Assembly: GCA_028455995.1 (NCBI GenBank)
Contig: JABELC010000003.1
Coordinates: 868,001-932,000, forward strand
Length of the DNA stretch: 64,000 nt
Direction of reading: 5' to 3'
Source: Scleromitrula shiraiana
Lineage: Eukaryota; Ascomycota; Leotiomycetes; Helotiales; Sclerotiniaceae
The position numbers and the translations under genes are program-made. Below, piece after piece: positions 14,091 through 29,178 of the stretch. Position 1 is the first letter of the stretch. The number at the start of each line of letters is the position of its first letter. The notes under the pieces were generated by a model. It searched no databases, was not told where the DNA came from, and saw only the letters and a list, made by a program, of their open reading frames with translations.

Positions 14091-16649
14091 AATATAATTT
14101 ATATACTATATTTTACTATAAAACCTCATTTATAAAATAAATATTTTTAATCCTCTTTAATTATACTCATCAAATAAAGAAAATCATATTCTATATCTAA
14201 TTTTATATAGCATTTATATCAATCTAAAATCGAACTATTTATTAAATACAAATTTTTATAATAATTTGAAATTAAATAATTATATATATTTTTTATTTTA
14301 ATTTTTAAAAACTTTTATTTTATAAATTAAATTGGTCTATATTTTGATATATTTTTAAATTATTTATAAAAATCATATAATTAATTTTTATATTTTTATA
14401 TATAGTTTTTTTAAATAAATATTGAATTATAATTCTTTTATTAAATTTTAAAAAAATATATTTTATTTTTTAATTTTTTAATATTTAATATTTTTTTAAA
14501 TTTTTATTTAATATAACTATTTATTATATTATTGTTTTTTAAAAAAACATTATTATTTTTATACTTAAAATTAAAAGATTTATTAATAATAGATTATTTA
14601 AAAGGAAAGTTTGTTAAAATTAATATAAAAAATGATATATAGAAAATTGGAAATATTTAAAATTTTTCTAATAATCTTAATCGATATATATTAGAGTAAA
14701 TCATTAATACTTTATATAAATAATATTTATTGTTAAGTTTAGTTGCTAGATAAGTAATCTAAATGTTTTTTATATTTAAAAAAATTATATTTTTTATTTT
14801 ATATTTTGAGTAATTAATTTTTTAATAATTAATATATTTAAACTAAATTTTATATATTGATATTAAAAATTTTTGCAAAAAATTAATAATTTTTTGAAAA
14901 TATATTATTAATATATTTATATATAAATATTCCTTTTTTTGTATTATAAATATTAGCTATAAAAAAAAGAAGGATTTTATCTTTAATTTAGAATTAAATT
15001 TATAATTCATAAAAAATAGTAATATTAAAATTGATTTGGATATAATATTATTTAAAATGAATTCGGTTAATAGTAGTTAGTTAATTTAATTATTTTGCAA
15101 GAAAACAATAAAATTATGCAAATATATCTTTATTATTTAATTTGAATTCTTTAATTAATTGTTTATTTATAAATGAAATACAGAATTAAATAATAAAGTC
15201 ATATTTAATTACTTGTATAATTGCTTTTAAAATATTAATATAAATTAAATTCTTTAATTGCTTATTATAATATCGGGGGTACTATATAGACTTTAAATTT
15301 GAAAGATAAAAGTATTTATTAAATTTATAATGTTTAAAAAAATAGTGAGGATAAAGTAACATATTTTAATTAGATGATCGATAATCATTAAAATGTATTT
15401 ATATAATGCATTATGATATTAATATTTTGATAGAGGTGTAATATAATTAATAATGATATTCGATTGAATATGATAAGGTATTTTTAAAAAATGTAATAAA
15501 TTTTAAAAAATTGAGTATAAAATTTTTAAATATAAATAAATATAATAATTTTTTATAAAGTATATAATATTTTATATTAAATTTTTTTAAATATATAAAT
15601 ATTAGATTATTTTGATCTATTTTATACGATTTGGATAGTTTGTTAATAAAATAAAATGATTATAATGAAAGATTTGTATTATTATTTTTTTATTTAGAAA
15701 AATAAATAATTGTTTTTTATAATAAATCTTTTTTTTTTATATAAAATAAATTGCAAATAAAATCGATTATAGATATTTAAACAATTTTTAAAGCTATATT
15801 TGCAATTTTTCTGATTAAACTATTTAAATTATATATATAATAATATTTAATCATTTATATATTTTATTAATAATTATATTAATTAAAGTTTTAATATTTA
15901 AAATAAACTTTTTAAAATAATCTTTAATTATATTTAAATTAAATAAATTTAAAATATATAAGTTTATTTTATTGAATTATAATAAAATTTATTAATATTA
16001 ATTTATATAATTATTGTTTATATTTTTAAAAAATAGTTTTTTTTTAAAAAACTAATTTAATATATTAAATTTGATTGTTTTTATATTGGATTAATAGTGA
16101 ATATAGAAATTGAATTTATTCAAAAATTTAGTTTATTATATTTGATAAATATTAAATTGTTTTATAGTCATAAAATATTAAAAATTCTTATAGTTTAATA
16201 AAATATTAAAATTATTTACTTTTTTTAGTTTTAGTTTTTATTTTTTAAATACTTTTATTATAACTAATAGTTCTTTATTATAAATATTATAATTATATTT
16301 TTATAAAAAATGTTTAAATAAAAAATAAATTATTAAATACTATTCATTATCAAATTATTTTTATAATAATATATTTTTAAAAATTTAATTCAAAATATTA
16401 ATTTCTATAACTATTTTAAGATCTAAATTATAATATTTAAATATTAAAATAAAAATAAATAATATTTTTAATTTCTTAAATATCTTTTAATAAATTAAGG
16501 ATTAATATTAAAAAATATTTTTTTATAACAAACTTATTAATAAATTTATTATTTTAAAATATTCTTTAATAAACTATTAATAAAAATTTGTAAATCTGAA
16601 AAAGCTTTGCAATTCCTTTAATCGAATTAGAGTTTTTTAATTAATGATA

Positions 16650-17160
16650 ATTTCAATTTTATTCAAATTTATAAAGATTTTATTATTAAATATAATCAAT
16701 TTCAAATATTTTATTTTTATTATATTAAACTTATATTTATTAATATTAAGATAAAAATCTATTTTGTAAAATCTTTTAAAAACTTTTTATATATAGTTTT
16801 TATAATTATATTTATTTATAAAAAAGATTAGAATATTATTAAAATAAATAAAAATAATAATGTTAAAAAAGTTAGAAAAAGAATTATTAATAAAGACTTA
16901 AAAATAAATTAAAATATTGCATAAATTAAAAAAAACAATTATATATTTATATAATCTATATTAAATAATAAATACAATTTTCCATTTATTTTTTTTTTTA
17001 AATAAATTTTATTAAAAATTATAAATATATTAAATTTTATAAAAATCTTTATTTTATTTAATTATTTAACTATATTCTTTATTAAAAAAATTGAAAAATA
17101 ATTTTTGATTATATTTTTATTAAAACTATAATAATCGATGTATATTTGTATATTTTTTTT
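16650..17160 (-). pseudogene. Ty3/gypsy reverse transcriptase remnant in B1
   Basis: The minus strand read from about 17150 leftwards gives IDYYSFNKNIIKNYFSI, matching the gypsy RT block I-D-Y-R-x-L-N-K-x-T-I-K-N-x-Y-P-L-P. A K-x-W-K block follows, then FNNILIF in place of the catalytic Y-L-D-D-I-L-I-F. Asp-to-Asn and Gly/Glu-to-Lys/Arg type changes are what G-to-A mutation produces, and stop codons are scattered through it. It is non-functional; the family assignment rests on these blocks. Confidence 0.8.
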
Positions 17161-20100
17161 AGACTTTTTTACTAAAAATATTAATATTATTATAAATAAT
17201 ATAGATTTTTTAATAAATTTTTTTTTATATTATTATTAATATATTTATAAATAACTTTATATTCCCTAATTATAAAAAAACGATTTTTATTATAAAGAAA
17301 TTCAAAGCTAGATTTTAAATTGATATTAATGTTTATAGCGATATATTTAAATAAAGTATCTATTAGTTTTTTAAAAAAAATATTAATGAAATTTTAATAT
17401 TTTAATAATAATTTGAATAAAATATATACTTTATTATAATTTAATTTATTTTTTATATATTTATCGATATTTTTATTTGAAACTCTATTTAAATTAAGAA
17501 TTTAAAAATAATTATTTAAAAATTTACATAATTTGGAGTTTAATTAAGCTTTAATATCTTTATAAAAAATAATGCTTTTTAAGATATTTTAGTATAGATC
17601 TATGATAATAATTTTTTAATCTATATAAGTATTATTCAATAAATAATTTAATATAGATTATTTTGTTCAAATGTTCTTTTATTAATAATAAAATAATATT
17701 AAAAAAGCTAATAAAATGTGTATTTTAATTAGCCTATTAAAAGTAATCGTTTTCTTAAAAATAAAGATAATAAATGATTTATTTATAATATCTTATAAAA
17801 AACAAAATATTATTGTATATTATTGATTAGCTATAATCCTAATAAATTTAAACCATAATAAATAAATTATAAACTTATTTTTATTAAAACTCTTTATAAT
17901 ATCAATTTTAAAAATTAAATTATTATCTTTATTTTTATTATTCGAACTTTTATTATTTAAAATTTTATTATTTAAATCTAAATCTTTAAATATATTATTC
18001 TTTATTTTTAATAATAAATAAAAAAAATCTTTATTTACAATATTTTTTATTATAAACAGAAATTTGATTGCGATTGCTTTAATATTAAAAATTATATTAA
18101 TCTTATATAAACAAAATAAAGTTATTAGAATTTAAAAAAAAAATTAAGATTTTTTTCAAAATCTTTAATATATATAATAGTAAAATAAAAAATAAATAAT
18201 ATTATAAATATAAAAAAGAATTAAATATTAAGTTATTATTAATATAATAGATATATAAATTATATAATTATAACTATAATATATTTAAAATAATATTAAT
18301 ATTAAATTTCATAAAAAAGAATAAAATAAGTTTAGAATAAAGTCCTTTAAATATTTCAATAATAAAATAAACAATAATAATTTGGATTATATTTTTGAAA
18401 AAAAATTCTTTATTATTATTTAATAAAAAATATTAAAGTTTAAAAAGATCAAAAATATATTAATTATTATAATATATAATTAAAATATTAATAAAGGCTT
18501 TTATAAAATATTCAAAATCAAAAAAAAAAGTATAATATATATAATTTTGATTTGATTCTATAAAACTATAAAATAATAAATTAAATAAGTTATTTAATAA
18601 TAAAATATTATATACAAAAAATCCTAAAATATTTAATTCTAAATTTAAAATATCTTTCAAATTATCTATAAAATAAATCAATATATCTAAATCAAGTAAA
18701 GACCTTTAACATTAATTTATGTTAAAAATGCTTTTTTTCCCATTTTTTTAATTTTTTCTAAAATATAGCCTATAAATAAAATTAATATCATAATAAATAA
18801 AATAAAAATTGTAAATATTTAATAAAAGTTAAAAAAAGCAATATCGTTTATTTGATAATATCTAAACTAATATTTTCTATAATTTTATTTAAATCTAAAA
18901 TTATTATTTTAATTATAAATAGTAATATTAAATATATTATATAAATACTTTAAATTAACCTAATTAATTCTATAATCTTTATTAATAATTTTAATTAAGT
19001 ATTTCTTTATATAATAATTATTTTTATTATAATATATATATTTATTTCTAATATAATAATATAGCCTTTTCTTTTTTATAAACCTAATTTAAAAAAAATT
19101 TATTAAATCATTATAATTTTGACTTGTTATTAAAGCCTTAAAGATTTATTTAAAAAAAATTATATTAGCAATTTTAAAGTATAAAATAGATTTATTTTTT
19201 TATATAAAAATAAATTTATTTTTTTAAAATTTATTAAAAAAAGTTATCTATTTTTTTAAATCATTATTTATTAAAATAAAAATATTATTTTAAAAATTTT
19301 TTTTTAAATTATCGTTAATTTTCTTTTTAAACAAATCAATTTTAATATTATTATTATAATCAAATTCAATAATATAAAAAATGAATTTAATATAAAAATC
19401 TAGTTAAATTAAATTATTTATAATTAATTTATATAATTTAATAAAAACAATTTATCGATTATTTATAATATTGAAAGATATAGAGAAGACTTTAAGTATT
19501 ATAGTCATTATTTATTAAAACTATTAAATAAAATTAGTAAAATATTTATAAATAATCTATTAAATAAATCAAAGAAAAATAAATATTATATTATTAAAAA
19601 AAAAGATTATATAAAAAATTTTGATTATCTCAAAATAAAAATAAAAAATATCAATAATAAATTTAAAATAAAAAAAATTATAAAAGATTTTTTATATAAT
19701 AAACTTAATATTTTCATCTTTTTTATTATCAAAAAATCTTTTTAAATCTAAAATCAAAAAAAAGATATTATAAAAGCCTAAAATAAACTAAAAAACTATA
19801 TTAAAGTTTTATTAAACCTTAATAAATTGATTATTTAATTTTTAATTATTTTTTTATAAAATCATAAATTATTAATTAATCTTAAAATAAACTATATTTT
19901 AATTATGAAAAATAGCAAAAAGAATATTAAAAAAAAACTATTTATTATCATCAATAACAATAAAAGCCTCAAAAACCTTTTAATAATAAGGCCTTTTAAT
20001 ATCAAAAAATTAAAATGCTTTTTTAAAACTATATAAAATAGCTATTGCATTTAGAAACTACTTTTTATTAAAAATAATTAGTAAGTTGTTAGTATCACGC

Positions 20101-20448
20101 AAATTATACATAATAACAATGGCGAAGATAAAGGGATAGAGAGATAAAGAGATAAAGAAACAGATTTAATATTTAAATACAAGAAATGAACTGCAAAAAA
20201 TAGATAATAAAAATTATTTATAGATAGATATTCTATAAAACAAAAAGCATAAAAAAATAAAAAATAAAAATTTTTTAATTTAAAATTACACCTAATTGCA
20301 CAAATAAACAAATGAATAAAAAGCAGATTCTCGCAACTCTAATATATTAAAAAACATAGAAATTAAATAATTAAAAAAACTAAAATAATTATAAAAATCG
20401 TATATTTAAAATAAAGAAAATTCTATATAAAAAAAAGATAAATCAAAT

Positions 20449-20578
20449 TATTAAAATAATAAAGTTGTTGATTCATAAAGAACTAAGTCTAAGCTGGTTA
20501 AAGAAGGCCAATTATATAAAAGTGATTTCGGCTTTGTGGCCTGAGGCCACACTTGTACAAAACCTTAGAACCGTGACA
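20449..20578 (-). repeat. 5' LTR of B1, best preserved family B LTR
   Basis: A 130 bp LTR ending CCGTGACA, the inverse of the TGTCA start. It contains a perfect 7-bp hairpin TGTGGCC-TGA-GGCCACA at 20535-20551. Upstream of that is a partly mutated pair of AAGGCC / GGCCTT-type arms flanking TTATATA, so it probably also carries the core promoter. Confidence 0.92.
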
Positions 20579-23500
20579 ATTTGTATTGTTATAATTCTAA
20601 ATCTTTATTTTTATATATATAATAAATAAAAATTATATATTGATATTATTATTTTAAATTTTATAATATAATAATTTAAATATATATTAAATTAATGATT
20701 TTTTGCTTTTAAAATTTTATATAATAATTATATTATATAAAATATAATTTTTAATAAATATTTTATTTTTAGAATTATATATATAAAAATAAAATATACA
20801 AATTTTAAATTTCTTTATATATACATTTAAATAATATTATATAAATAAATGCTAAATATGCTATTATTTTTTATTATCATTATAATAATTATAATTATTA
20901 ATATTAATTAATAAATTGAATATTATATAATTAAAAATTATATAAATATAATATATTTTTTATATTATTAAAACTTTATATAATAAATCTTAATTTTTTA
21001 TATATATTCTCTATATTTGAATATTTGAATTTGTTAATCTATTTATATTTAAAAAATTTTATTTTTATTAAAATTTTTTTTATTTTATTATTTTGAATAT
21101 ATTAATTTTTATTAATTTATTTAGTTTTTTTTTTTATTTTATATATATTTTATTTGTTTTTTTTTTATTATATTTAATTTATTTAATAGAGAAAATTAAT
21201 CTATTTATAAAAAAGGTTTTAATTAAATATATAATATATTCACTATTTAATAATATTATAATATTTAATAATATTTTTTTAAAATCTTTATTTTTTATAT
21301 ATAGTTTAAATTATATTTTTTATTATATATTTTATTAAATATATTAATAAAATTGAATTGCTATTAATAATAAAATATTAAAGTTTTGATTTTTTTTTAG
21401 TTTATCATGTTTATAAATTATTAATTTAAATGATTTTAGTATTATTTATTTAATATTTTTTAAATAATTATATAATTGTTGTTATTATTTATAAATATAA
21501 ATAATATATAATTTTTTATATTTATTATTCATAATATTAATATTAAATTAATAGATTTTTTATAGTATAAACAAATCGATATTGATTATATTATTATAAT
21601 ATAGTTATTTATGTTAATTTTATAATTTTTATTTTTTATTGATTTAAAGATATAAAATTTCGTTTATTTTTTTTTTGTTTTAATAATCTTTTTATATATT
21701 AAAATTTTTAAATATATTTTTAAATTATATATTATATATATAGATAATTTATTTTATTTTTATAATATATTTTTTATTAATTAAATTGCTTTATATTTAT
21801 AGATTTTATTATTTGTTTTTTATAATTTTATTATTTGATTAATAATAGTTTTTGTTAATAAATTTAATTTTTTTATATATATAAATATATCAAATATTAG
21901 AAATATTACAATTAATTTATTGGAGTTTATTAAATTATTTATAATCTTCATTATTATTTATAATATTTGTTTTTTTGTAGAATTGAATTATTATAATTTA
22001 TTTTATAAAATTTTATATATTTATTATATGATTTTATAATATTATTTAATTTTGTTAATTAATTAATAAGATTTTATAAAAATTATCTTTATTTTGATTA
22101 TTATAGTATTTATATATTTATTAAATTTTTTTGTAATATATTATATATTTATATTAATAATGATATAGTTTAAAAGTTTTATGTAAATATTAATTTATTT
22201 ATATTAAATTATATTTTAAATATATTTTGCTAATAAATTATTTAAAAATATTATTATTTAATATTTTATTGTTTTATTAAATATATATAATATTATTTTT
22301 TTGTTTATATATATAATATTAATTATAATTATATAATTAAATTAAATATTATTATTTTTATTATTATTAATTTTAAATTTGAATTTTTTTAATGATTTAT
22401 TATATATTTAATATTGATTATAATATTTTATTAATTTATTGATTTGATTTTTATTTATATTATTGTAATTAATTTATTTAAATATATTATATAATTTATA
22501 AATAATTAAATAATTAAAATATTTATATAAACATTATAATTTTATTTTTATAAAATAATAAATATTATTTAAAATTATCGATTATATAAATACATTATAA
22601 TTATATTTCTATAATAAAAAACTATAATTATATTTTTATATAATAAAAAAATATTTATTGATTTTATTATAAATAATTTGATTTTTGATATTATTAAAAA
22701 ACATATTAAATTTGTTTATCTTTATTAAATAAAATAAAAATAATATATTTATATAAATAATATAAATCTTAATTTATTTAATCAATAATTCGATTTTATA
22801 TAATCCAATAGATTTTTTAATATTTTCTTTTTTAAATATAATTTTTGCAATTTTTATTTTGTTATAATCAATAATTAAATCGATTAATTTCTATAATACT
22901 TCAAATTGCTATTTATTAATAATTAATATTATTATTATTTTTATATCAATTATAATACTTTAAAATTTATTAAAATTATATTTACTATTTATAAAAATCA
23001 TTTTGAAATTATATATGATTTATTTTAATATTATATTTTTATTAATTTAATTATTATCAAATAATCTTTTATATATTAATATATATTTAAATATTTTCTT
23101 TATAAATTTAACAATTATTTATAAATTATTAATTAAACTATTCAATATATAATATATCTTTAATATAATTTTATTTAAATATTTTATTTTTATATAAAAT
23201 ACTTTATAAATCTTTTTAATATTCTCTTTCTTTATTTTTCATTTTTTTTTATAATATATTAAAAATTATTTATATATATAATTATTATTATTTTTAATAA
23301 TTTTGTTTTAATATTTCCTTTAAACTTTTTTTTGATTTGATTTTAAATAATTTATAAAAAAACATTTTTTTTTATATACCCAATATTATTTTTTATAGAT
23401 TAATTTAAAGTTTTTTTTATTATATTATTTTTAAATCTTAGATTATAATTTAAATCAATTTTAATAATTATTATATTTTTTTTAATTATTATAATTATTT

Positions 23501-24289
23501 ATTTTATTATATTTATTATAATTAAAGTTTCTATTTCGATTTTATAAATTATCTACAAATTTCTTTTTAATATAATATATATTAATATTATTATTTTATA
23601 ATTTATTATAAATCTAAATCATTTTTTTGATTTTTTAGATAAAATTAAAAATATTTATAATTAGTTAATAATATATTTAAATATATTATTTAATTTATTA
23701 ATATAATAAGATTATTTTTTTATAAAAATATAATTAATTTTTTATATTATTTAATAAAATTTTATATAATCATTTTATTTTTATAAAAAATAGTTTTAAA
23801 TATTATTCAAGTTTTTTTTTTAATTTTTATTTATAATATTTTTTATTATTAGTTTTATTTATTTATTTATTATATTATAATAATATAGTTTTTTTTAATA
23901 TTATACTTTAAATTTTATAATTAAACTTTTTATTTTTTATAAAAATATAGTAAAATTTAATATATAATATTTAAACATTTTATTTTTAAATATAATCAAA
24001 AATATTATTATTATAAACTTATTTAAAATATTTATATATTATAAGATTAATTTATATATAGTTAATTTATAATCAAAATTATTATTTTTATTATTAAATT
24101 TTATTATATTATTATATATTTTGTTTAAATTGATTTAATATTAAATTTTCGATATATAATATTAATAATTTTTTTTTTAATAATATTTTTAATTTTCATA
24201 TTTATCTTTATATATATATGTTTTTTTATCTCTTTGTTTTTTTTTTAATTTTGTTTATATTAAAAATCATAATTATTTTATTTATAATT

Positions 24290-24595
24290 ATTTTAATTAA
24301 TTTAAAATATATAATAATCTTGATTAAATTGATTTTGATTAAATTGATTTTGATCAAGTTAATTCTAATTAGGTTAATTTTGATCAAATTGAATTTGATT
24401 AAATTAAAATATATAATTGTTTTGATTATAATAATTTCTATTATAATTATTTATATTATAATGATTTTAATTAAATTAATTTTGATTAAATTGATTTTAA
24501 TTAAAATGATTTTGATTAAATTAAAATATATAATTATTTTGATTATAATGATTTTTATTATAATTATTTTTATTTTAATAATTTTGATTATTATA
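24290..24595 (-). repeat. Gag N/Q-rich 15-bp repeat tract in A1
   Basis: The same 15 bp period as in A0, seen in antisense on the plus strand as GATTAAATTGATTTT-type units. The sense strand encodes Q/N/F repeats with stops from CAA-to-TAA changes. The long plus-strand open frame here is an antisense shadow. Confidence 0.7.
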
Positions 24596-26556
24596 TAATA
24601 TATAATTATTAAATAAAGTTATATATTAAATAATATAATTTATTAAATTATATATTATTATTATTAAAATAATTTTAAATAAATATTTAAAATTAGTTTT
24701 TATTATAAATTAGATATTTTTTAATGATTTATTAAAATGTTTTAATAAATTAACTATTATTTATATAATTAAAGTATTTTGTTTAATTTACTTTTTTTTT
24801 TAACTTGTTTTTTTGTATTTTTTTTTTTATTTTTTTATTTTTTTAAATTTTTTATTATTACTTTTATATTATTAGATCTAAATTTTATTAATCGATTTTT
24901 ATAAATCTTTTTTAAATAAACTTTAATTTATTTAAAATATAATCTTATATATATTATATTTTATAATATATAGATTATTAATATAAATATATTAATATAC
25001 ATATTATTTTTTTATAATATTTTTTTTATTATTATTAAATATTCTTTATTTAATATTTAAAATATTTTTATTTTTATATCTCTAAATACTTTTTTAAAAT
25101 TTATTTATAGATCTATATTAATAAAGATCTTTAAATTATTAATTATATATTTATTAAATTTATATTTTAAATAATAATTTATTATATATAAAGTTTTTAT
25201 ATTATATTTTTTATATTTATTAATAAAATTTAAATTATTTAAAAATAATTTATTAAATAAGTTTTTATAATATTTTTTATTTTATTTAGATTTAAAATTT
25301 TAATTATATTGAATATTATATATATTATTATCTTTTTATTATTGTTTTTTTTAAAAATCAAATATAAACTTTTTAAAAATATTATTTATTATATTTTTAA
25401 ATAAAAAAGTTTTTATTTATATTTAAAATATTAAAATTTATATTTATTAAAATATCTTTTATTAATATTATTTTTATAATAAATTTATATATATTAGATT
25501 TTTATTAAAATTTTTTAATAATATTTTTAATATTGATTAAAATTTTTTAATTTAATTAAATATTTATTTTAGTTATCAAAATATTAATAACAATTTTAAA
25601 TTTTAAATATTTATATTTAATAAATTGTTTTTTTTTTATAATTATTTAAAGTTTATATTTATATTTATATTTTTTGATTTTCTTTTTTTTTTATATTATT
25701 TTTATTTATTATATTGTTTATAATATTATAATATAAAATAAAAAGATATTTTCAATGATATTATATATTTATTTATCAAATAATATAATAATTATTATTA
25801 GATTTATTTTTATTTAATTTTTTTATTATTATTAAATAAATATTTAATATTAAATTAAAGATTTAATCTAATAAAATTTTAGATTAAATATAATTATTTT
25901 GATTTATAAAATAAATCTGATATCAAATTAAAACTTGTTTTAATAAAGTCTTTAAATTAAATATAATCATTTTAATTTATAAAATAAATATATAATAAAT
26001 AAATTTATTATAAAATACAAAAAAAAATAAAATAATAATAAAGAAATATAAAAAAATAAAAAAAAGAATTATTAAAAACTTTTATAAAGATTTTTAAATA
26101 AAGCTTTTTATATAAATAATTTTAGTATTGCTTTTATAATTATAATAAAATAATTATTATTATTAATATTTTTATTTATTAAAATGTTTTTTTAAATGAT
26201 TTAATATATATTTAAATAATATAATATAATTTATATTTCTATTATTATTTTATTTATAATAGATATTTAGATTTTATAATTTTAAAACCAATTTAAAAAT
26301 TATTTTGTTTATAATAAATATTTAGATTTTATAATATTTAAATTAAAATTGGAAATTATTATTTTTATAATAAATATTTAAATATTATAAAATTTAATTC
26401 TTTTTTTTATTAAAAAACTAAATAATTTATAAAACTTTTATTATTAAAGATTATAAAGAATTTTTTATTGATAATAAATAAAAATATTTAAAATTTATCA
26501 AAATTAATATTATATATAAAATAGAAATCTTAATTTATAATATATATATTAATTAA

Positions 26557-26716
26557 TATTTATATAACTTTAAGAGTATAAAACTATACAATTATAGATA
26601 TTATCTATATTATATTATTTATTCAAGAAGTTCAAAAAGAATATTATATACTGTCGAGAATGTATATCTCCTTAACGGATACGTGATGTAAGGTCACGTA
26701 TTTGACTATATAGACA
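26557..26716 (-). repeat. 5' LTR of A1
   Basis: A 160 bp LTR ending TTGACTATATAGACA. Its right part, about 26660-26716, retains G and C, including GTAAGGTCACGT. Confidence 0.92.
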
Positions 26717-27989
26717 ATAATTAATAATTATTAAAATATATTTATATAATATATTATAATATTAATATTTTAATAAAAGTATAATATAATTAATAATGAT
26801 ATTTGATTAAATATAATAAAGTATTTTTAATAAATATAATAAACTTTAAAAAATTAAATATAAAGCTTTTAAATATAAATAAATATAATAATTCTTTATA
26901 AAATAAGCGATATTCTATATTAAACATTTCTAAATATATAAATATATTTTATATGATTTAAATAATTTATTAATAAAATAAAGTGATTATAATAAAAGAT
27001 TTATGTTATTATCTTTTTATTTAAAAGAATAAATAATTGTTTTTTATAATAAATTTTTCTTTTTTTATAGAGTAAATTATAAATAAGATTGATTATAGAA
27101 ATTTAGATAGTTTTTAAAATTAAATTTATAATTTCTTTAATTGAATTGCTTAAATTATATATATAGTAATATTTGATTGTTTATATATTTTATTAATAAT
27201 TGTATCAATTAAAATCTTGATATTTAAAGTAAACTTTTTAAAACAATTTTCGACTATATTTAAACTAAATAAGTTCAAAATATATAAATCTATTTTATTA
27301 GATTATAATAAAACTTACTAGCATTAATTTATATAGTTATCATTTATATTTTTAAATATTAGCTTTTTTTTAAAAAGTCGATTTAATATATTAAGTTAAA
27401 TTGTTTTTATACTAAATTAATAATAAATACAGAAATTAAATTTATTCAAAAATTTAGTTTATTATATTTGATAAATATTAAATTATTTTATAATTATAAA
27501 ATATTGAAAATTTTTATAATTTAATAAAATATCGAAATTATTCATCTTTTTTAACTTTAACCTTTATTTTTCAAATATTTTTATTATAATTAATAACTCT
27601 TTATTATAAATATTATAATTATATTTAAATAAAGAATATCTAAATAAAAAATAAATTGCTAAATACTATTCATTATTAAATTGTTTTTATAATAATATAT
27701 TTCTTAAAATCTAATTAAAAATATTAGTTTTTATAATTATTTTAAGATTTAAATTATAATATTTTAATATTAAAATAAAAATAAATAATATTTTTAATTT
27801 TTCAAATATTTTTTAATAAATCAAAAATTAATATTAAAAAATATTTTTTTATAATAAATTTATTAATAAGTTTATTATTTTTAAATATTTTTTAATAAAT
27901 TGTTAATAAAAATTTATAAAGTCAAGAAAGCTTTATAATTCCTTTAATTAAATTAAAGCTTTTTAATTAATGATAGTTTTGATTTTATT

Positions 27990-28500
27990 TGGGTTTATAA
28001 AAATCTTATTATTAGATATAATTAATTCTAAATATTTTATTTTTATTATATTAAATTTATATTTATCGATATTAAGATAAAAGTCTATTTTATAAAGTCT
28101 TTTTAAAATTTTTTATATATAATCTTTATAATTATTTTTATTTATAGAAAAGATTAAAATATTATTAAAATAAATAGAAATAATAATATTAAAAAAGTTA
28201 AAGAAAGAATTATTAATAAAGGTTTAAAAATAAATTAAAGTATTATATAAATTAAAAAAAATAATTATATATTTATATGATTTATATTAAATAATAAATG
28301 TAGTTTTTTATTTATTTTTTTTTAAAATAAATTTTATTAAAAGTTGTAAATATATTGAGTTTTGTAAAGATTTTTATTTTATTTAATTGTTTAAATATAT
28401 TTTTTATTAATAAGATTGAAAAATAATTTTTAATTATATTATTATTAAAATTATGATAATTAATATATATATATATTTTTTTTTAGGTTTTTTTATTAAA
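27990..28500 (-). pseudogene. Ty3/gypsy reverse transcriptase remnant in B2
   Basis: Read on the minus strand, this gives KIFTKLNIFTTFNKIY (family pattern K-I-F-T-K-L-D-L-x-x-A-Y-x-x-I-R). It then gives FNNILIFS (Y-L-D-D-I-L-I-F-S) and LNIDKYKFNIIKIKYLELII (family pattern L-x-I-x-K-C-E-F-x-x-x-x-V-x-Y-L-G-x-I-I). The catalytic Asp pair is changed to Asn-Asn, as expected from G-to-A mutation. The conserved block order identifies a Ty3/gypsy Pol, interrupted by stops. Confidence 0.85.
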
Positions 28501-29178
28501 AATATTAATGTTATTATAAATGATATTGATTTTTTAATAAATCTTTTTGCTATATTATTATTAATATATTTATAAATAATTTTATATTTTTTGACTATAA
28601 AAAAGTGGTTTTTATTATAAAGGGGTTCAAAATTAGACTTTACATCAATATTAGTATTTATAGTAATATATTTAAATAAAATGTTTACTAGTTTTTTAAA
28701 GAAAATATTAGTAAGATTTTGATATTTTAATAATAGTTTAGATAAAATATATATTTTATTATAATTTAATTTGTTTTTTATATATTTATTGATATTTTTA
28801 TTTACAACTTTGTTTAAATTAAAAATTTAGAAATGATTATTTAAAAATTTATATAATTTAAAATTTAATTGAGTTTTAATATTTTTATAAAAAATTATAT
28901 TTTTTAAAATGTTTTAATATAGATTTATAGGAATAGTTTTTTAGTTTATATAGGTATTATTTAATAAATAGTTTAATATAGATTATTTTATTTGAATGTT
29001 TTTTTTGTTAATAATAAAATGATATTAAAAAAGTTGATAGAATGTATATTTTAATTAGTTTGTTAGAATTAATTGTTTTTTTAAAAATGAAAATAATAAA
29101 TAGTTTGTTTATGATATTTTATAAAAAATAGAATGTTATTGTATGATATTAGTTAGTTATGATTTTGATAAACTGAGG

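Larger units (their letters stand above)
13720..20578 (-). mobile_element. Family B Ty3/gypsy-like element B1, nested in A1
   Basis: A 6859 bp element with LTRs 13720-13849 and 20449-20578 and target duplication ATTTG at 13715-13719 and 20579-20583. A1 sequence resumes directly after it. Sense is minus. The reverse transcriptase remnant (about 16650-17160) and upstream Gag/protease-like AT-rich sequence run from the right LTR leftwards. It is the youngest element in the stack by nesting and retains the most GC in its terminal regions (13870-14095 and 20050-20578). The short open frames at 18460-18681 and 20078-20311 on the minus strand are fragments of its decayed Gag/leader region, not genes. 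Confidence 0.93.
12248..26716 (-). mobile_element. Family A Ty1/copia-like element A1, nested in B2 and itself split by B1
   Basis: The LTRs are 12248-12407 and 26557-26716, with target duplication ATAAT at 12243-12247 and 26717-26721, inside B2. Removing B1 and its duplicated 5 bp leaves 7605 bp, matching A2 (7626) and A3 (7603). Sense is minus. The Gag N/Q tract is at about 24290-24595 and the protease segment near 22900-22960. It keeps the roughly 280 bp segment (about 23110-23385) missing from A0. All frames are broken. Confidence 0.92.

Noticed and set aside
21093..21338. Hydrophobic frame recurring at 1793-2059 and 46692-46940
   Set aside because: It is present in three copies of family A but always antisense to the element, over the presumed start of its reverse transcriptase. 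Conservation is due to copy homology.
24218..24598. 126-residue I/L/K-rich frame, with similar frames at 4699-4941, 31716-32147 and 43396-43806
   Set aside because: All are antisense to the N/Q-rich Gag repeat of family A; the recurrence reflects repeat homology, not a conserved membrane protein.
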